Counted from the stretch's first letter, positions 9,820 through 18,442 are shown. The stretch is DNA of 64,000 nucleotides from Alkalihalobacillus deserti (GCF_020734105.1 NZ_JAJAFR010000002.1:186001-250000); one strand, 5' to 3'. The notes: generated by a model from the sequence alone, not told the origin. A program made the numbers and translations.

Positions 9820-11439
9820 TTATTTTTTCTTTTTCATTTCAGCTTTTTCTTGTTTAAAAGCTACTTTTTCTTCTTTAAACTTTTCACGTTCCTTTTTTAA
9901 TTCATAGCGTTCATGCATGATTCTTTCTTTCTCAGAAACTAAAGTAGGTTTCTCAGATTGTAACGATTTCATTAAAGAGAAAACCATTGCGATCATGATT
10001 ATCGTAAACGGCAATGCGGCAATGATAGCTGCTGTTTGTAAGGAACCAAGGCCTTTATCTGTTAGCACCAACAAAACAACAGCTGTTAACGAGATAATCA
10101 GACCCCATACAAATTTAACAGAGTTTGGAGGGTTTAGGTTCCCATTCGTTGTTTGCATTCCCAATACGACAGTGGCTGAATCAGCTGATGTTACAAAGAA
10201 AGAGGAAATTAAAAATACAGCTAAGACTGACAAGGGAACGCCTAATGGAAATTGTTCAAGTACAGCGAATAGAGCGACTTCCATACCTGATTCAGACATG
10301 GTTGCAAAAACGTCGGTTACACCTGAACGCTGTATGTGTATTCCAGTTCCCCCGAAAACTGCAAACCAAAATGCGCCGAAAAGAGATGGGACGGCAAGGG
10401 TGCCGATAATGAATTCACGAATCGTCCGTCCTTTAGAAACGCGGGCGATAAATGTACCAACAAATGGTGCCCATGAAATCCACCAAGCCCAGTAAAAGAT
10501 GGTCCAGCCCTCAACCCAAGTCGTTTCTGGATTATATACGTCTAATCGAAAGCTCATCCCTGCTAAATTTTGCAGATAGCTACCTATGCCTTGAGTGAAT
10601 ACCCCCATAATGTAACTAGTAGGTCCCAAAAATAGGACAAATAGCATGAGGAAAATGGCCAAGTAGACATTGGTTTTACTTAAGATGCGGATCCCTTTAT
10701 CTAATCCTGTTTGGGCCGATATCATAAATAAGACAGTCACAATGATGATGACGATAAATTGAAGGAGCCTTACATTCACTGTTTGCAAGCCAGGAATTAA
10801 ATAAGCTAATCCAGCTGAAATTTGAGCAGCACCAAAGCCTAAAGATGTCGCAACGCCAAAAATAGTCGCGAAGACAACAAGGACATTAATAGCTGTTCCA
10901 AGTCCTCCATTGGATCTTTCGCCGATCAGTGGTTTTAAAACAGCACTCATGACTGCAGGTGAACCTTTTCTAAACCTGAAGTAAGCCAATGCTAAAGCAA
11001 CAACAGAGTAGATAGCCCATGGGTGTAAGCCCCAATGAAAAAATGCGTAACGCATGGCTTCTCCAGCGGCTAGATTTGAACCGGATTCAGCTGTTGGTGG
11101 GTCGAAAAAGTGGTAAAGCGGCTCGGCCACTCCCCAGAATACGAGCCCGATTCCCATACCAGCTGTAAACAAAAAGGAAAACCATGTTAAAGAGTTATAT
11201 TCTGGTTTGTCATCGGGCTTCCCCAATTTAATCTTTCCATACGGACTAAAAATAAGATAAATACAGAAAGTTAAAAAGCCCGTTGCTGCTAATAAATAAA
11301 ACCAACCTAGTTCATTTGTAATAAAACCTTGAATAGAGCTAGTAACAGTTTCTAGGTTAGCAGGTGCAATAACTCCCCATAAAATAAAGGCGATTGCAAT
11401 GCCTACAGAAATGGTGAAAACAGGTGTAACTTTTTTCAT
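9820..11439 (-). CDS. BCCT-family betaine/choline/carnitine-type transporter
   Basis: 539 residues with about 12 membrane segments. The family signature region is present: WGVAEPLYHF, then HWGLHPWAIYS, and the central GWTIFYWAWWISWAPFVG aromatic box that binds quaternary ammonium groups. Sodium- or proton-coupled uptake of compatible solutes such as glycine betaine is the usual role (OpuD/BetL/BetT type); the exact substrate cannot be told. The C-terminal 50 residues are a highly charged Lys/Glu tail (KKEREKFKEEKVAFK...), the kind of extension that senses osmotic state in relatives. I prefer the ATG at 11437-11439 with AAAGG upstream to the TTG two codons earlier. Confidence 0.9.
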   Translation of the reverse strand: MKKVTPVFTISVGIAIAFILWGVIAPANLETVTSSIQGFITNELGWFYLLAATGFLTFCIYLIFSPYGKIKLGKPDDKPEYNSLTWFSFLFTAGMGIGLVFWGVAEPLYHFFDPPTAESGSNLAAGEAMRYAFFHWGLHPWAIYSVVALALAYFRFRKGSPAVMSAVLKPLIGERSNGGLGTAINVLVVFATIFGVATSLGFGAAQISAGLAYLIPGLQTVNVRLLQFIVIIIVTVLFMISAQTGLDKGIRILSKTNVYLAIFLMLFVLFLGPTSYIMGVFTQGIGSYLQNLAGMSFRLDVYNPETTWVEGWTIFYWAWWISWAPFVGTFIARVSKGRTIREFIIGTLAVPSLFGAFWFAVFGGTGIHIQRSGVTDVFATMSESGMEVALFAVLEQFPLGVPLSVLAVFLISSFFVTSADSATVVLGMQTTNGNLNPPNSVKFVWGLIISLTAVVLLVLTDKGLGSLQTAAIIAALPFTIIMIAMVFSLMKSLQSEKPTLVSEKERIMHERYELKKEREKFKEEKVAFKQEKAEMKKKK

Positions 11440-11526
11440 AATCAACTACCTTTCTTGTGAAAACAATTTTCACATTAACATAACTGTACTTACAAGGGCA
11501 AACAGTTTGCTTTTTTAAGAAGCAAC

Positions 11527-12567
11527 TTAATCATAGAGAAGTTGCTTTTTGAATATATAAGTTGGGTAATCATTTTCTTCCATTGAAAATCTTCGTTCAT
11601 CTGTTGTGATTTCGGCTAATTCTGCAGTAACTTCATGGAGTGAAATGAATTCATGACAAATTTGAGATAAAAATGTATCTTGTTTTGTTTGTTTGTTTCG
11701 TAGTTGCTTTATTTTTTCAATAGTGATGTAATGATTGGTGGTGATTTGATGATAATCGTCTTGATAAATGTTGCTAAAAGAGTCAACTGCCTGTTTTATC
11801 AATTTTTGATCTTGCTGAGACAGAGTTTGGTTCAGTCTCAAATGACAAACTTTACCAATGTGAAAAAGAATAAGGTGTAAGTAGCTTAATTTTTTTTCTA
11901 AATAACCAAATGAACGACGTTCAAAATCAGTTGAACGTCTGTATTGCCATTCGTCATGTTGAAATTGAATTAATTGGTAAGCCTTTGTCAATTCTTCGTG
12001 CAAATGACGGTAATATTTCGCTCGATCATTCGTATCATCTAAGAAATGTGATTGAATAATTAATGAGAAGTTTGTTGCAGATTTGGTGAAGAGTTCATCT
12101 ATTTTTTTTACAAGAATGGGTCCGAACTTCGGTGGTAAAATAATAAAATTAACAAAAGTTGACACGATAATGCCAATTGATGTACCTGATATCCTCGTAC
12201 TGAAATCAAATATCGCATGGTCTGTTGTGCCTGGTATCATTGCAACAGCTGTTAACGTAGCGACAAGAGTACCTGTATCAAATTTTAATTTAGAACAAAC
12301 AATGATGGTTAGCATTGCAACTAGAGCATATGTAAGAGCGTTTTGCCCAAAGAAAAAGTCGACTGCGATGGCAAAGCTTGCTCCGAGTGCCGCTGCGGGT
12401 AAACGAATCATCCCTTTTTTTAGAGAGTCAGCAGCGGTAGGTTCAGTTGTCACGATGGCGGTAATAACGGCAAATGTCGGAGGTAGTTTAATTAAATGAC
12501 AAATGAGAGCTGTGATGAAAACTGCTACACCCGTTTTGATTACCCGTCTGCCAATCCAGCTTTTCAT
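11527..12567 (-). CDS. FUSC-type aromatic acid exporter family protein
   Basis: 346 residues. The N-terminal half (about 1-150) has four to five membrane segments with the pattern of the aromatic-acid-exporter/FUSC superfamily (RRVIKTGVAVFITALICHL, TTEPTAADSLKKGMIRL, STRISGTSIGIIVS, NFIILPP); the C-terminal half (about 155-346) is a cytoplasmic helical domain. This two-part build matches Bacillus YqjA/DUF939 proteins. The true substrate is unknown. It precedes the BCCT gene on the same strand with an 81-base gap. ATG at 12565-12567 after AAGGAG. Confidence 0.8.
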   Translation of the reverse strand: MKSWIGRRVIKTGVAVFITALICHLIKLPPTFAVITAIVTTEPTAADSLKKGMIRLPAAALGASFAIAVDFFFGQNALTYALVAMLTIIVCSKLKFDTGTLVATLTAVAMIPGTTDHAIFDFSTRISGTSIGIIVSTFVNFIILPPKFGPILVKKIDELFTKSATNFSLIIQSHFLDDTNDRAKYYRHLHEELTKAYQLIQFQHDEWQYRRSTDFERRSFGYLEKKLSYLHLILFHIGKVCHLRLNQTLSQQDQKLIKQAVDSFSNIYQDDYHQITTNHYITIEKIKQLRNKQTKQDTFLSQICHEFISLHEVTAELAEITTDERRFSMEENDYPTYIFKKQLLYD

Positions 12568-12694
12568 AGATATAAACTCCTTGTAAGATAAATCGTTTTA
12601 TGTATATTTCATTCTTTATTATTGGGTAAAAGTAACTTTCATATACGCATCGTTTTAGGACTGAATGTCAAAAAAATTAAGTGAGGTGTTCCTT

Positions 12695-13549
12695 TTGAAA
12701 CAACTAGTTATGCTAGTTTTATCCTTCTTACTATTAGTTGGTTGCCAGACTAATGAGACACTTTCGGATGAGAATAATCTAACGAATGATAGGAAGGAGT
12801 TAGTTGGAGATAGTAAAAAAATAGAAGGAGACGAAACGGAGGAAAGTGAACTAGAAGTACAGGAAGAAATTGAATTAGATAATGAAGTAGAAGCGACAAT
12901 TGAGGATGAAGTATTTGTAGAGAGGTATGAAATTGACCCGGTTAGTTGGCGAATTAAATCTTTAGATGATAGTGATGATCAAGTCATACTATTAACAATT
13001 GATGATGCTCCTGATCAATATAGTGTTGTGATAGCAGAAAAACTTAAGGAACTAGGAGCTGGTGCCATTTTCTTTGTGAATGGACATTTTCTTAAGTCAG
13101 AGGAAGAACAGAATAAGTTAAAAGTCATACATGAACTTGGGTTTGAGATTGGAAATCATACAATGAATCATCCGAATATGAGTGATCTCTCAGAAGAGAA
13201 TCAGAAAAGAGAAATCATCGAGTTAAATGATTTAATTGAGGAGATCATTGGGGAACGGCCCAAATTCTATCGTGCTCCGTTTGGCGTTAATACGGATGAG
13301 TCTAGAGCTATTGTTGGACAAGAAGGAATGATCTTCATGAATTGGACGTACGGCTATGATTGGGAGCAAGAATACCAAGATGCTGAAGCTCTAGCGAAAA
13401 TCATGGTAGAATCACCGCTTTTATCTAATGGAGCAAATCTCCTTATGCATGATCGAAAATGGACAGCAGAGGCTATAGAAAATATTGTGATAGGACTCAG
13501 AGAACGGGGTTATGAACCAATTGATCCACGTGAAATAAAAATCAACTAG
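12695..13549 (+). CDS. Polysaccharide deacetylase lipoprotein (NodB domain)
   Basis: A 284-residue exported protein, lipobox LLVGC near residue 17, then an acidic linker rich in Glu/Asp (about 20-80) and a NodB homology domain (about 95-284). Motif 1 is TIDDAP (usual form TFDDGP; both aspartates kept), motif 2 GNHTMNHPNM supplies the zinc histidines, motif 3 is RAPFG, and LLMHD near the end holds the catalytic histidine. It probably removes acetyl groups from peptidoglycan or another amino sugar polymer outside the cell. The TTG at 12695 has GAGGTG 6 bases upstream; the ATG at 12665 has none. Confidence 0.85.
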   Translation: MKQLVMLVLSFLLLVGCQTNETLSDENNLTNDRKELVGDSKKIEGDETEESELEVQEEIELDNEVEATIEDEVFVERYEIDPVSWRIKSLDDSDDQVILLTIDDAPDQYSVVIAEKLKELGAGAIFFVNGHFLKSEEEQNKLKVIHELGFEIGNHTMNHPNMSDLSEENQKREIIELNDLIEEIIGERPKFYRAPFGVNTDESRAIVGQEGMIFMNWTYGYDWEQEYQDAEALAKIMVESPLLSNGANLLMHDRKWTAEAIENIVIGLRERGYEPIDPREIKIN

Positions 13550-13647
13550 GTAAGGAGTGCGGTTTCCCTGTAAAAGTTAAAATCTATTTATAATCGATTG
13601 TATCAACTCTTAGGTCACATTTGGGTACTTAATCTTTCTTTAGATGC

Positions 13648-13686
13648 AGAGTCAAACGGCAAATTAGGCCTTTTGACTCTTTTTTA
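13648..13686 (+). terminator. Terminator after the deacetylase gene
   Basis: AGAGTCAAA (13648-13656) pairs with TTTGACTCT (13672-13680) and is followed by TTTTT. It lies about 100 bases after the stop codon. Confidence 0.75.
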
Positions 13687-13773
13687 CTGTCTGATTATTC
13701 TAATTTGTATTTCTTAGATGCGAAATGTCAATAAAGGTAAAAGGACTGAATAAAATAAAGGAAGGTTGAGGGA

Positions 13774-14856
13774 ATGAGACCCGTAAAGAATTTATTTTGT
13801 ATTATACTTTCACTTTTCCTTTTTGTAGGTTGTCAGTGGAATGAAAACGAGGCAGAGGATAATATAATTCAACCATTAAATAAAGATAAACATAATCTTG
13901 CAAATATGAGTATACCAATTAACATAACCGAAACAGAAGTGAAATTCCTCCTAGATGATTTTACTAAAATAGTTGGTGGGGAATTTGAATTTGATTCGAT
14001 TCACCGTACGCTAAATGTAAATGTTAATCATCATTCCTTTTCTTTAACGGATGGTGTTCCTGTTTTAGAGAAGGATGGAAAATTTCTTGCAACAGATGAG
14101 ATCTATCTTATCACTGATGAGAATGAAAATATCTATTTGCCAGTTGAGTTTATTGAGGTTGCTTTAAATACAGGAGTAACCATTGAAAATGAACATGTTC
14201 ATTTTCAATGGTTAGGAACCACTCAGCAAGTGTCTTCAACTTCTGAAGTGGTACGAATGGAGGATTGGGATGCTGATCAAATGGTTAGCCATTTATCTTT
14301 TTTAGAAAAGCCCATCGAGGGAGCAGAAGTTAGTAAAATTGCTGGTCATCTTCCAGGTGCTCCAAGAGCTTATCGGAACGGTTTTCACGAGGGAATTGAC
14401 TGGTATGCCTTTGCATCAGGTGGTGGGATTTCTACTGATACTCCGGTTTATGCAATGGGGAATGGAATTGTGGTGAGAGCTGATCATGGTTATGAAGAAT
14501 ATGATTCTGTCGAAGCCAGAAATCTTGATTTAGCTTTTACGAATGAACTAGGAATGACTCCAGAGTATATAATTGATCGTTTAAGAGGTAGACAAGTATG
14601 GGTGCAGTATCAAGGTGGAGTTCTGAACCGGTTTGCTCATCTTCATGATATACCAAGTGAGATTCAAGTAGGTAACCTAGTAACTGCTGAAACTGTCATC
14701 GGTTATGTTGGGAATTCTGGAACAAGTGATGGAGTGAATCAGAACTATGAAGAAGGCCTTCATCTTCATCAAGATATTTTGATTTTCGGAGAATACTTTT
14801 GGAAATATTTATCACAGGATGAAACATTAAAAGTTCTTGAACGCATTTGGGAATAA
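13774..14856 (+). CDS. M23-family peptidase lipoprotein
   Basis: 360 residues. Signal and lipobox FVGC (Cys about 20) indicate a membrane-anchored exported protein. Residues about 45-150 resemble a copper-amine-oxidase-N-type/stalk domain (short beta repeats, VPVLEKDGKFLATDEIYL). The C-terminal part (about 200-350) is an M23/LytM domain: GFHEGIDWYA supplies the first zinc His and Asp, TPVYAMGNGIV follows, and HLHQD near the end holds the second His pair. Such enzymes cut peptidoglycan cross-bridges. Neighbouring deacetylase lipoprotein suggests a cell-wall theme. AAGGAAGG ribosome site precedes the ATG. Confidence 0.82.
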   Translation: MRPVKNLFCIILSLFLFVGCQWNENEAEDNIIQPLNKDKHNLANMSIPINITETEVKFLLDDFTKIVGGEFEFDSIHRTLNVNVNHHSFSLTDGVPVLEKDGKFLATDEIYLITDENENIYLPVEFIEVALNTGVTIENEHVHFQWLGTTQQVSSTSEVVRMEDWDADQMVSHLSFLEKPIEGAEVSKIAGHLPGAPRAYRNGFHEGIDWYAFASGGGISTDTPVYAMGNGIVVRADHGYEEYDSVEARNLDLAFTNELGMTPEYIIDRLRGRQVWVQYQGGVLNRFAHLHDIPSEIQVGNLVTAETVIGYVGNSGTSDGVNQNYEEGLHLHQDILIFGEYFWKYLSQDETLKVLERIWE

Positions 14857-14862
14857 AAAAAT

Positions 14863-14918
14863 TTCGACAATAGAAGTCACAACTATACAACTATCGACAA
14901 GTGCTTTTATGATAAACT
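14863..14918 (+). promoter_or_regulatory. Two Spo0A-box-like sites and an extended -10 element
   Basis: TTCGACAA (14863-14870) is a perfect inverted 0A box (TTGTCGAA); ATCGACAA (14893-14900) differs by one base and lies exactly 30 bases further on, about three helical turns. An extended -10 element (TG-A-TAAACT, 14910-14918) follows. The arrangement would suit Spo0A control of the GAF gene downstream. This is inferred from consensus only. Confidence 0.4.
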
Positions 14919-14964
14919 AGATATAAGTTTTTTCTGGATGCTCGTAGTGATGGAGGTCGCTTCA

Positions 14965-15417
14965 ATGGATAAATCGAATTTACTTGATGAGTTACGTCTT
15001 GAAATTGGACTTGTGCGTGAGCAAGCTCAGACTTTGTCTAGTTTTTACATAGGTATAACACGTAAATTTGCAAAATTTATAGATAATAGTTGGACATCTG
15101 TTGCTATTTACGAAACAACTGATGATGCTTTTATCATGAAAGTTTGTGTTGGTCCTTCTTATATTGAAAGAAAAGTACCATTCGGGGAAGGGATTCTTAG
15201 TTCAGTTGCAATTCAAGGAAAGCTGATTGTTCAAGAAGATGATATCTTACAAAAAGTCTTTTTACCTTTTTATAAGAATCATCATTTATTAGGCGTAGTT
15301 GTGGGACATGTACCGAAGGAAATTTATCAAATAACAGAAGATGATCTGGTGTTCATTAAAGAAGTTGGTAGATTTATTGAAGTACAGCATGAAACCTTTT
15401 TTCCAACCATTTTTTAG
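14965..15417 (+). CDS. GAF-domain protein
   Basis: 150 residues forming essentially a single GAF-like domain: SWTSVAIYETTDDAFIM, VPFGEGILSSVAIQGKLIVQEDD and FKNHHLLGVVVGHV-like strands around PFYKNHHLLG. GAF domains bind small ligands or act as protein-interaction modules; no output domain is attached. The ATG at 14965 has ATGGAGGTCG upstream, better than an earlier in-frame codon at 14938. Two Spo0A-box-like sequences lie upstream. Ligand and partner are unknown. Confidence 0.7.
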   Translation: MDKSNLLDELRLEIGLVREQAQTLSSFYIGITRKFAKFIDNSWTSVAIYETTDDAFIMKVCVGPSYIERKVPFGEGILSSVAIQGKLIVQEDDILQKVFLPFYKNHHLLGVVVGHVPKEIYQITEDDLVFIKEVGRFIEVQHETFFPTIF

Positions 15418-15419
15418 AG

Positions 15420-15478
15420 GATGACTCTTACTCGGTTAGCCATACAGGTTATACGAGTTGAGAGTCATTCTTTTTTAT
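15420..15478 (+). terminator. Terminator after the GAF gene
   Basis: GATGACTCT (15420-15428) plus ACTCG pair with CGAGT and AGAGTCATT (15454-15469), followed by TTTTTT. A long loop and one bulge, but the T run is clear. Confidence 0.75.
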
Positions 15479-15498
15479 TTGAGCATCGTTTAATTAAT

Positions 15499-15546
15499 TG
15501 TGACATACAAATAAGTGTTGACGTCTCAATTAGTATGTATTATTAT
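15499..15546 (+). promoter_or_regulatory. sr1 promoter with two CcpN-like operators
   Basis: TTGACG (15518-15523), a 17-base spacer and TATTAT (15541-15546) form a strong sigma-A promoter. TGTGACATACA (15499-15509) matches the CcpN consensus TRTGHYATAYW at all 11 positions, upstream of -35; TATGTATTATT (15534-15544) overlapping -10 matches at 9 of 11. In B. subtilis CcpN represses sr1 from two sites in this kind of arrangement under glycolytic conditions. Control here is inferred from the match. Confidence 0.65.
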
Positions 15547-15599
15547 AAAAACAAGAAAAGGTAAACCGCTTACAAAACTGCGTAAAGGGGATGACTCAA

Positions 15600-15728
15600 A
15601 TGGGAATTATCATTTGCCAATCATGTAATAAGACGATCGATGTGTTTGAAGGTGAAAAAGTCACAACGCTTTATGCTAAGGGAACTAGTTGTGAACATTG
15701 CAAATCGACTCAAGAAAAAAATAAATAA
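15600..15728 (+). CDS. sr1P: SR1P, GapA-binding peptide
   Basis: A 42-residue peptide beginning MGIIICQSCNKTIDVFEGEK and continuing VTTLYAKGTSCEHCKS. Two CXXC pairs (C6/C9 and C31/C34) and the central FEGEKVTTLY match the SR1P family, which binds glyceraldehyde-3-phosphate dehydrogenase GapA and enhances its association with RNase J1 in B. subtilis. The ribosome site AAAGGGGATGA lies 8 bases upstream of ATG. Note that rnjA is in the same window, about 15 kb away. The frame is too short for ordinary gene-size cutoffs. Confidence 0.88.
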   Translation: MGIIICQSCNKTIDVFEGEKVTTLYAKGTSCEHCKSTQEKNK

Positions 15729-15757
15729 AAAAAGCTGCCTAAATACAGGCAGCATGA

Positions 15758-15785
15758 AAGGACTCTTCTGGGGTCCTTCTTTTTA
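15758..15785 (+). terminator. sr1 terminator
   Basis: AAGGAC (15758-15763) pairs with GTCCTT (15773-15778), extended by C-G pairs, and is followed by CTTTTTAT. Confidence 0.75.
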
Positions 15786-15850
15786 TATAGTCATAGTTGT
15801 AAGCATCTAACCGAAGGGAAGATCAATTTAGATAGTCGCACTTACTGCAA

Positions 15851-17326
15851 CTATCTAATAGCGCGATGTTCCTTGATTACACGAAGAGATTGAAATGTTT
15901 CGTCTTCAGGACCTTGAACAGGTAATCCGCTTTCTAGGTTCTCTTGTATATAGGAAAGGTTATCTTCTGAAACAATCTCACCAGGAATTAAAATGGGGAT
16001 ACCTGGAGGATATACCATGATGAACTCAGCGATTATTCTACCTGCAGATTCTTCAAACGGAACGATTTCTGTCTCTGCATAGAAAGCATCGCGTGGAGAT
16101 AATGCGAGTGTAGGAATATCAGGAACGTTTACGGATGAAATTTGATTAGTTTTTACATTAGATGAATGCTCATTGGCAAGTTGTTTTAACGCTTGAATTA
16201 AAATATCCATTTTATCTTGCGTATCTCCTAAAGTGACGATACAAAGGATATTATATAAATCAGACATTTCGACTTCTATGCAATAATTTTTACGTAACCA
16301 CATTTCTACTTCATGGCCATTAATGCCTAAATCTTTTACAGTGATAATTAATTTAGTTGGGTCCAAATCGTAAGTTGCTTTTGTTCCAAGTATTTCTCTG
16401 CCAACACAAGCTAATCCATTAATTTGATTGATCTCAATTCTAGTCGTTTCAGCTAAGTCAATGACGTTAGAAATCAATTTTTCTCCTTTTGTAGCTAATT
16501 GTTTCCTTGCCACATCAAGTGAAGAGAGTAATAAATAGGATGTTGAGGTTGTTGTCAGCATACTAATAATGGACTGAACTCGTTTAGGCGATACAAGACC
16601 TTCTTTCACATTTAAAATGGAGCTCTGTGTCATAGACCCACCTAATTTATGAACACTAGTTGCTGCCATATCAGCACCTGCTTGCATAGCAGAAATGGGC
16701 AATTGATCATGAAAGTGGATATGCACGCCATGTGCCTCATCAACAAGTACTGGAACGTTATAAGAGTGCGCAATTTGCACAATTTTTTTTAGGTTACCCG
16801 AAATACCGAAATAAGTTGGGTTGATAACAAGAAGCCCTTTTGCATCAGGGTGTGCCGATAATGCTTTTTCAACTGATTCAGTTGTTATTCCATGAGAGAT
16901 TCCTAAGTTAGGATCAATTTCAGGATGAATGAAAATCGGCGTTGCACCAGAGAAAATAATCGCAGACATAATTGATTTGTGTACATTTCTAGGAACAATG
17001 ATTTTATCACCAGGTCCACAAACCGACATAATCATTGTCATAATAGCACCACTCGTCCCTTGTACAGAAAAGAAGGTATGATCCGCACCAAATGCTTCAG
17101 CAGCTAAATCTTGAGCTTCTTTAATAATGCCATGTGGATGATGGAGGTCATCTAAAGGTTCGATATTTATTAAATCAATAGAAAGAGCGTTATCACCAAT
17201 GAATCTTCTGAAATCAGGATCCATGCCCTTTCCTTGTTTATGTCCTGGAATGTGAAATTGGATAGGTTGTTTTTCGGCGTGACTACGAACACCGGTGAAC
17301 AACGGAGTAAGATGTTGTTGTGACAA
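15851..17326 (-). CDS. speA: Arginine decarboxylase (Orn/Lys/Arg decarboxylase family)
   Basis: PLP enzyme of 491 residues converting arginine to agmatine, the first step of polyamine synthesis in Bacillus. Features: FHIPGHKQGKGMDP near the N terminus, IEPLDDLHHPHG, PLP-phosphate region SVQGTSGAIMT, VDEAHGVHIHFH, and the Schiff-base lysine in SVHKLGGS at about residue 227. The TTG at 17324-17326 is preceded by GAGGTG at 6 bases and gives the usual MSQQHLTPL start; the upstream GTG lies inside that ribosome site. Adjacent to sr1 as in B. subtilis. Confidence 0.93.
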   Translation of the reverse strand: MSQQHLTPLFTGVRSHAEKQPIQFHIPGHKQGKGMDPDFRRFIGDNALSIDLINIEPLDDLHHPHGIIKEAQDLAAEAFGADHTFFSVQGTSGAIMTMIMSVCGPGDKIIVPRNVHKSIMSAIIFSGATPIFIHPEIDPNLGISHGITTESVEKALSAHPDAKGLLVINPTYFGISGNLKKIVQIAHSYNVPVLVDEAHGVHIHFHDQLPISAMQAGADMAATSVHKLGGSMTQSSILNVKEGLVSPKRVQSIISMLTTTSTSYLLLSSLDVARKQLATKGEKLISNVIDLAETTRIEINQINGLACVGREILGTKATYDLDPTKLIITVKDLGINGHEVEMWLRKNYCIEVEMSDLYNILCIVTLGDTQDKMDILIQALKQLANEHSSNVKTNQISSVNVPDIPTLALSPRDAFYAETEIVPFEESAGRIIAEFIMVYPPGIPILIPGEIVSEDNLSYIQENLESGLPVQGPEDETFQSLRVIKEHRAIR

Positions 17327-17472
17327 CAGGTTCACCTCTTTTTTTATAATTACTAAAAGAAACTGTAAAACAAATTTGAGTATATCAAAAATGAAGCTGA
17401 AAGCAAAGAATCAATAATAGCAATAGTTAAAACATTATTTTACTATGGAGCAATTTTTAAGGAGGAGTTTTT

Positions 17473-18426
17473 GTGAGGACTAAAGTTACTGAACTGTTAG
17501 AAATACAATATCCAATCATTCAAGGTGGGCTAGCCTATCTTGCTTATTCAGAATTAGCTTCAGCCGTTTCAGAGGCTGGAGGACTAGGTCAAATAACGGC
17601 TATGTCGCTTTCTTCACCTGAAGCACTAAGACAAGAAATACAAAAAGTCAGAAAACAAACGAAAAAACCATTTGGTGTTAACTTTGCAATCGGCGAACAT
17701 GGTCGTACATTCGAACATATGTTACAAGTCGCTATCGAAGAAAATGTTCCTGTTATTTCAATGACGGGAGGCAATCCAGCGCCGATTTTAGAAAAGCTAA
17801 GGGGGACTACTATTAAGAAATTAGTTTTAGTTGCTGCAAAAAGGCAAGCGGTAAAAGCTGAAGAGTTAGGTGCAGATGCAGTAATGGTTGTAGGATATGA
17901 AGGGGGCGGGCATTTAGGGAGGGCTGATACAGGTACAATTGTCTTAGTCCCTCAAGTTGTAGATGCTGTCTCTATTCCTGTTATAGCATCAGGTGGAATT
18001 GGAGACGGCAGGGGCTTAATGGCTGCTCTTGCTTTAGGTGCAGAAGGCATTGAAATGGGAACAAGGTTCATTGCTACAAAGGAATGTGTTCATGCGCATC
18101 CTACTTATAAAGAACAGTTGATTGCAGCTACAGAAAACGATACAACTGTCATAAAACGCTCAATTGGAACCCCGGCAAGGGCTCTCACAAACGCTTGGAC
18201 AGAAAAGATCATTGCAATTGAAACGAAAGACCCTACTTATGATGATCTAAAAGAGTATATCAGTGGTGAGGCTAACAAAAACTACATTTATGAAGGGAAC
18301 CAAGATAAAGGCTTTGGATGGGCAGGGCAAGTTGTTGGACGCATTCAAGAGGAGTTGTCAGTTGCTGATTTAATGACTAAAATAATGGAGGAAGCAAAGC
18401 AAATTCGATTGAATTGGAAGGCTTAG
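17473..18426 (+). CDS. Nitronate monooxygenase-like flavin oxidoreductase
   Basis: 317-residue TIM-barrel FMN enzyme of the 2-nitropropane dioxygenase/FabK-like family. Visible: PIIQGGLAYLAYSELASAVSEAGG at the N terminus, GVNFAIG, the GYEGGGHLGR loop, and FMN-phosphate motif ASGGIGDGRG followed by ALALGAEGIEMGTRF. Family members oxidise alkyl nitronates or reduce enoyl-ACP; the physiological substrate here is unknown. GTG start with AAGGAGGAG upstream. yktA follows after 16 bases, so the two probably form an operon. Confidence 0.85.
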   Translation: MRTKVTELLEIQYPIIQGGLAYLAYSELASAVSEAGGLGQITAMSLSSPEALRQEIQKVRKQTKKPFGVNFAIGEHGRTFEHMLQVAIEENVPVISMTGGNPAPILEKLRGTTIKKLVLVAAKRQAVKAEELGADAVMVVGYEGGGHLGRADTGTIVLVPQVVDAVSIPVIASGGIGDGRGLMAALALGAEGIEMGTRFIATKECVHAHPTYKEQLIAATENDTTVIKRSIGTPARALTNAWTEKIIAIETKDPTYDDLKEYISGEANKNYIYEGNQDKGFGWAGQVVGRIQEELSVADLMTKIMEEAKQIRLNWKA

Positions 18427-18442
18427 AAAGGGGATATAAGAG

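Larger units (their letters stand above)
15553..15785 (+). ncRNA. SR1-type dual-function small RNA
   Basis: Predicted transcript from about 15553 (seven bases after the -10) to the terminator at 15758-15785, roughly 230 bases; B. subtilis SR1 is about 205. It contains the SR1P reading frame and two 3' hairpins: GCTGCCT/AGGCAGC (15734-15753) and the GGAC-rich terminator. In B. subtilis SR1 base-pairs with ahrC mRNA and encodes a peptide that binds GapA. The locus next to speA is conserved. Ends are predicted, not seen. Confidence 0.7.

Noticed and set aside
9917-10495. Open frame of 192 codons on the plus strand inside the BCCT gene
   Set aside because: It is antisense to a clear transporter gene, has no ribosome site and a composition (Thr/Asn/Pro-rich) typical of shadow frames.
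12083-12499. 138-codon plus-strand frame opposite the FUSC-type gene
   Set aside because: Shadow of the membrane protein on the other strand; no start context.
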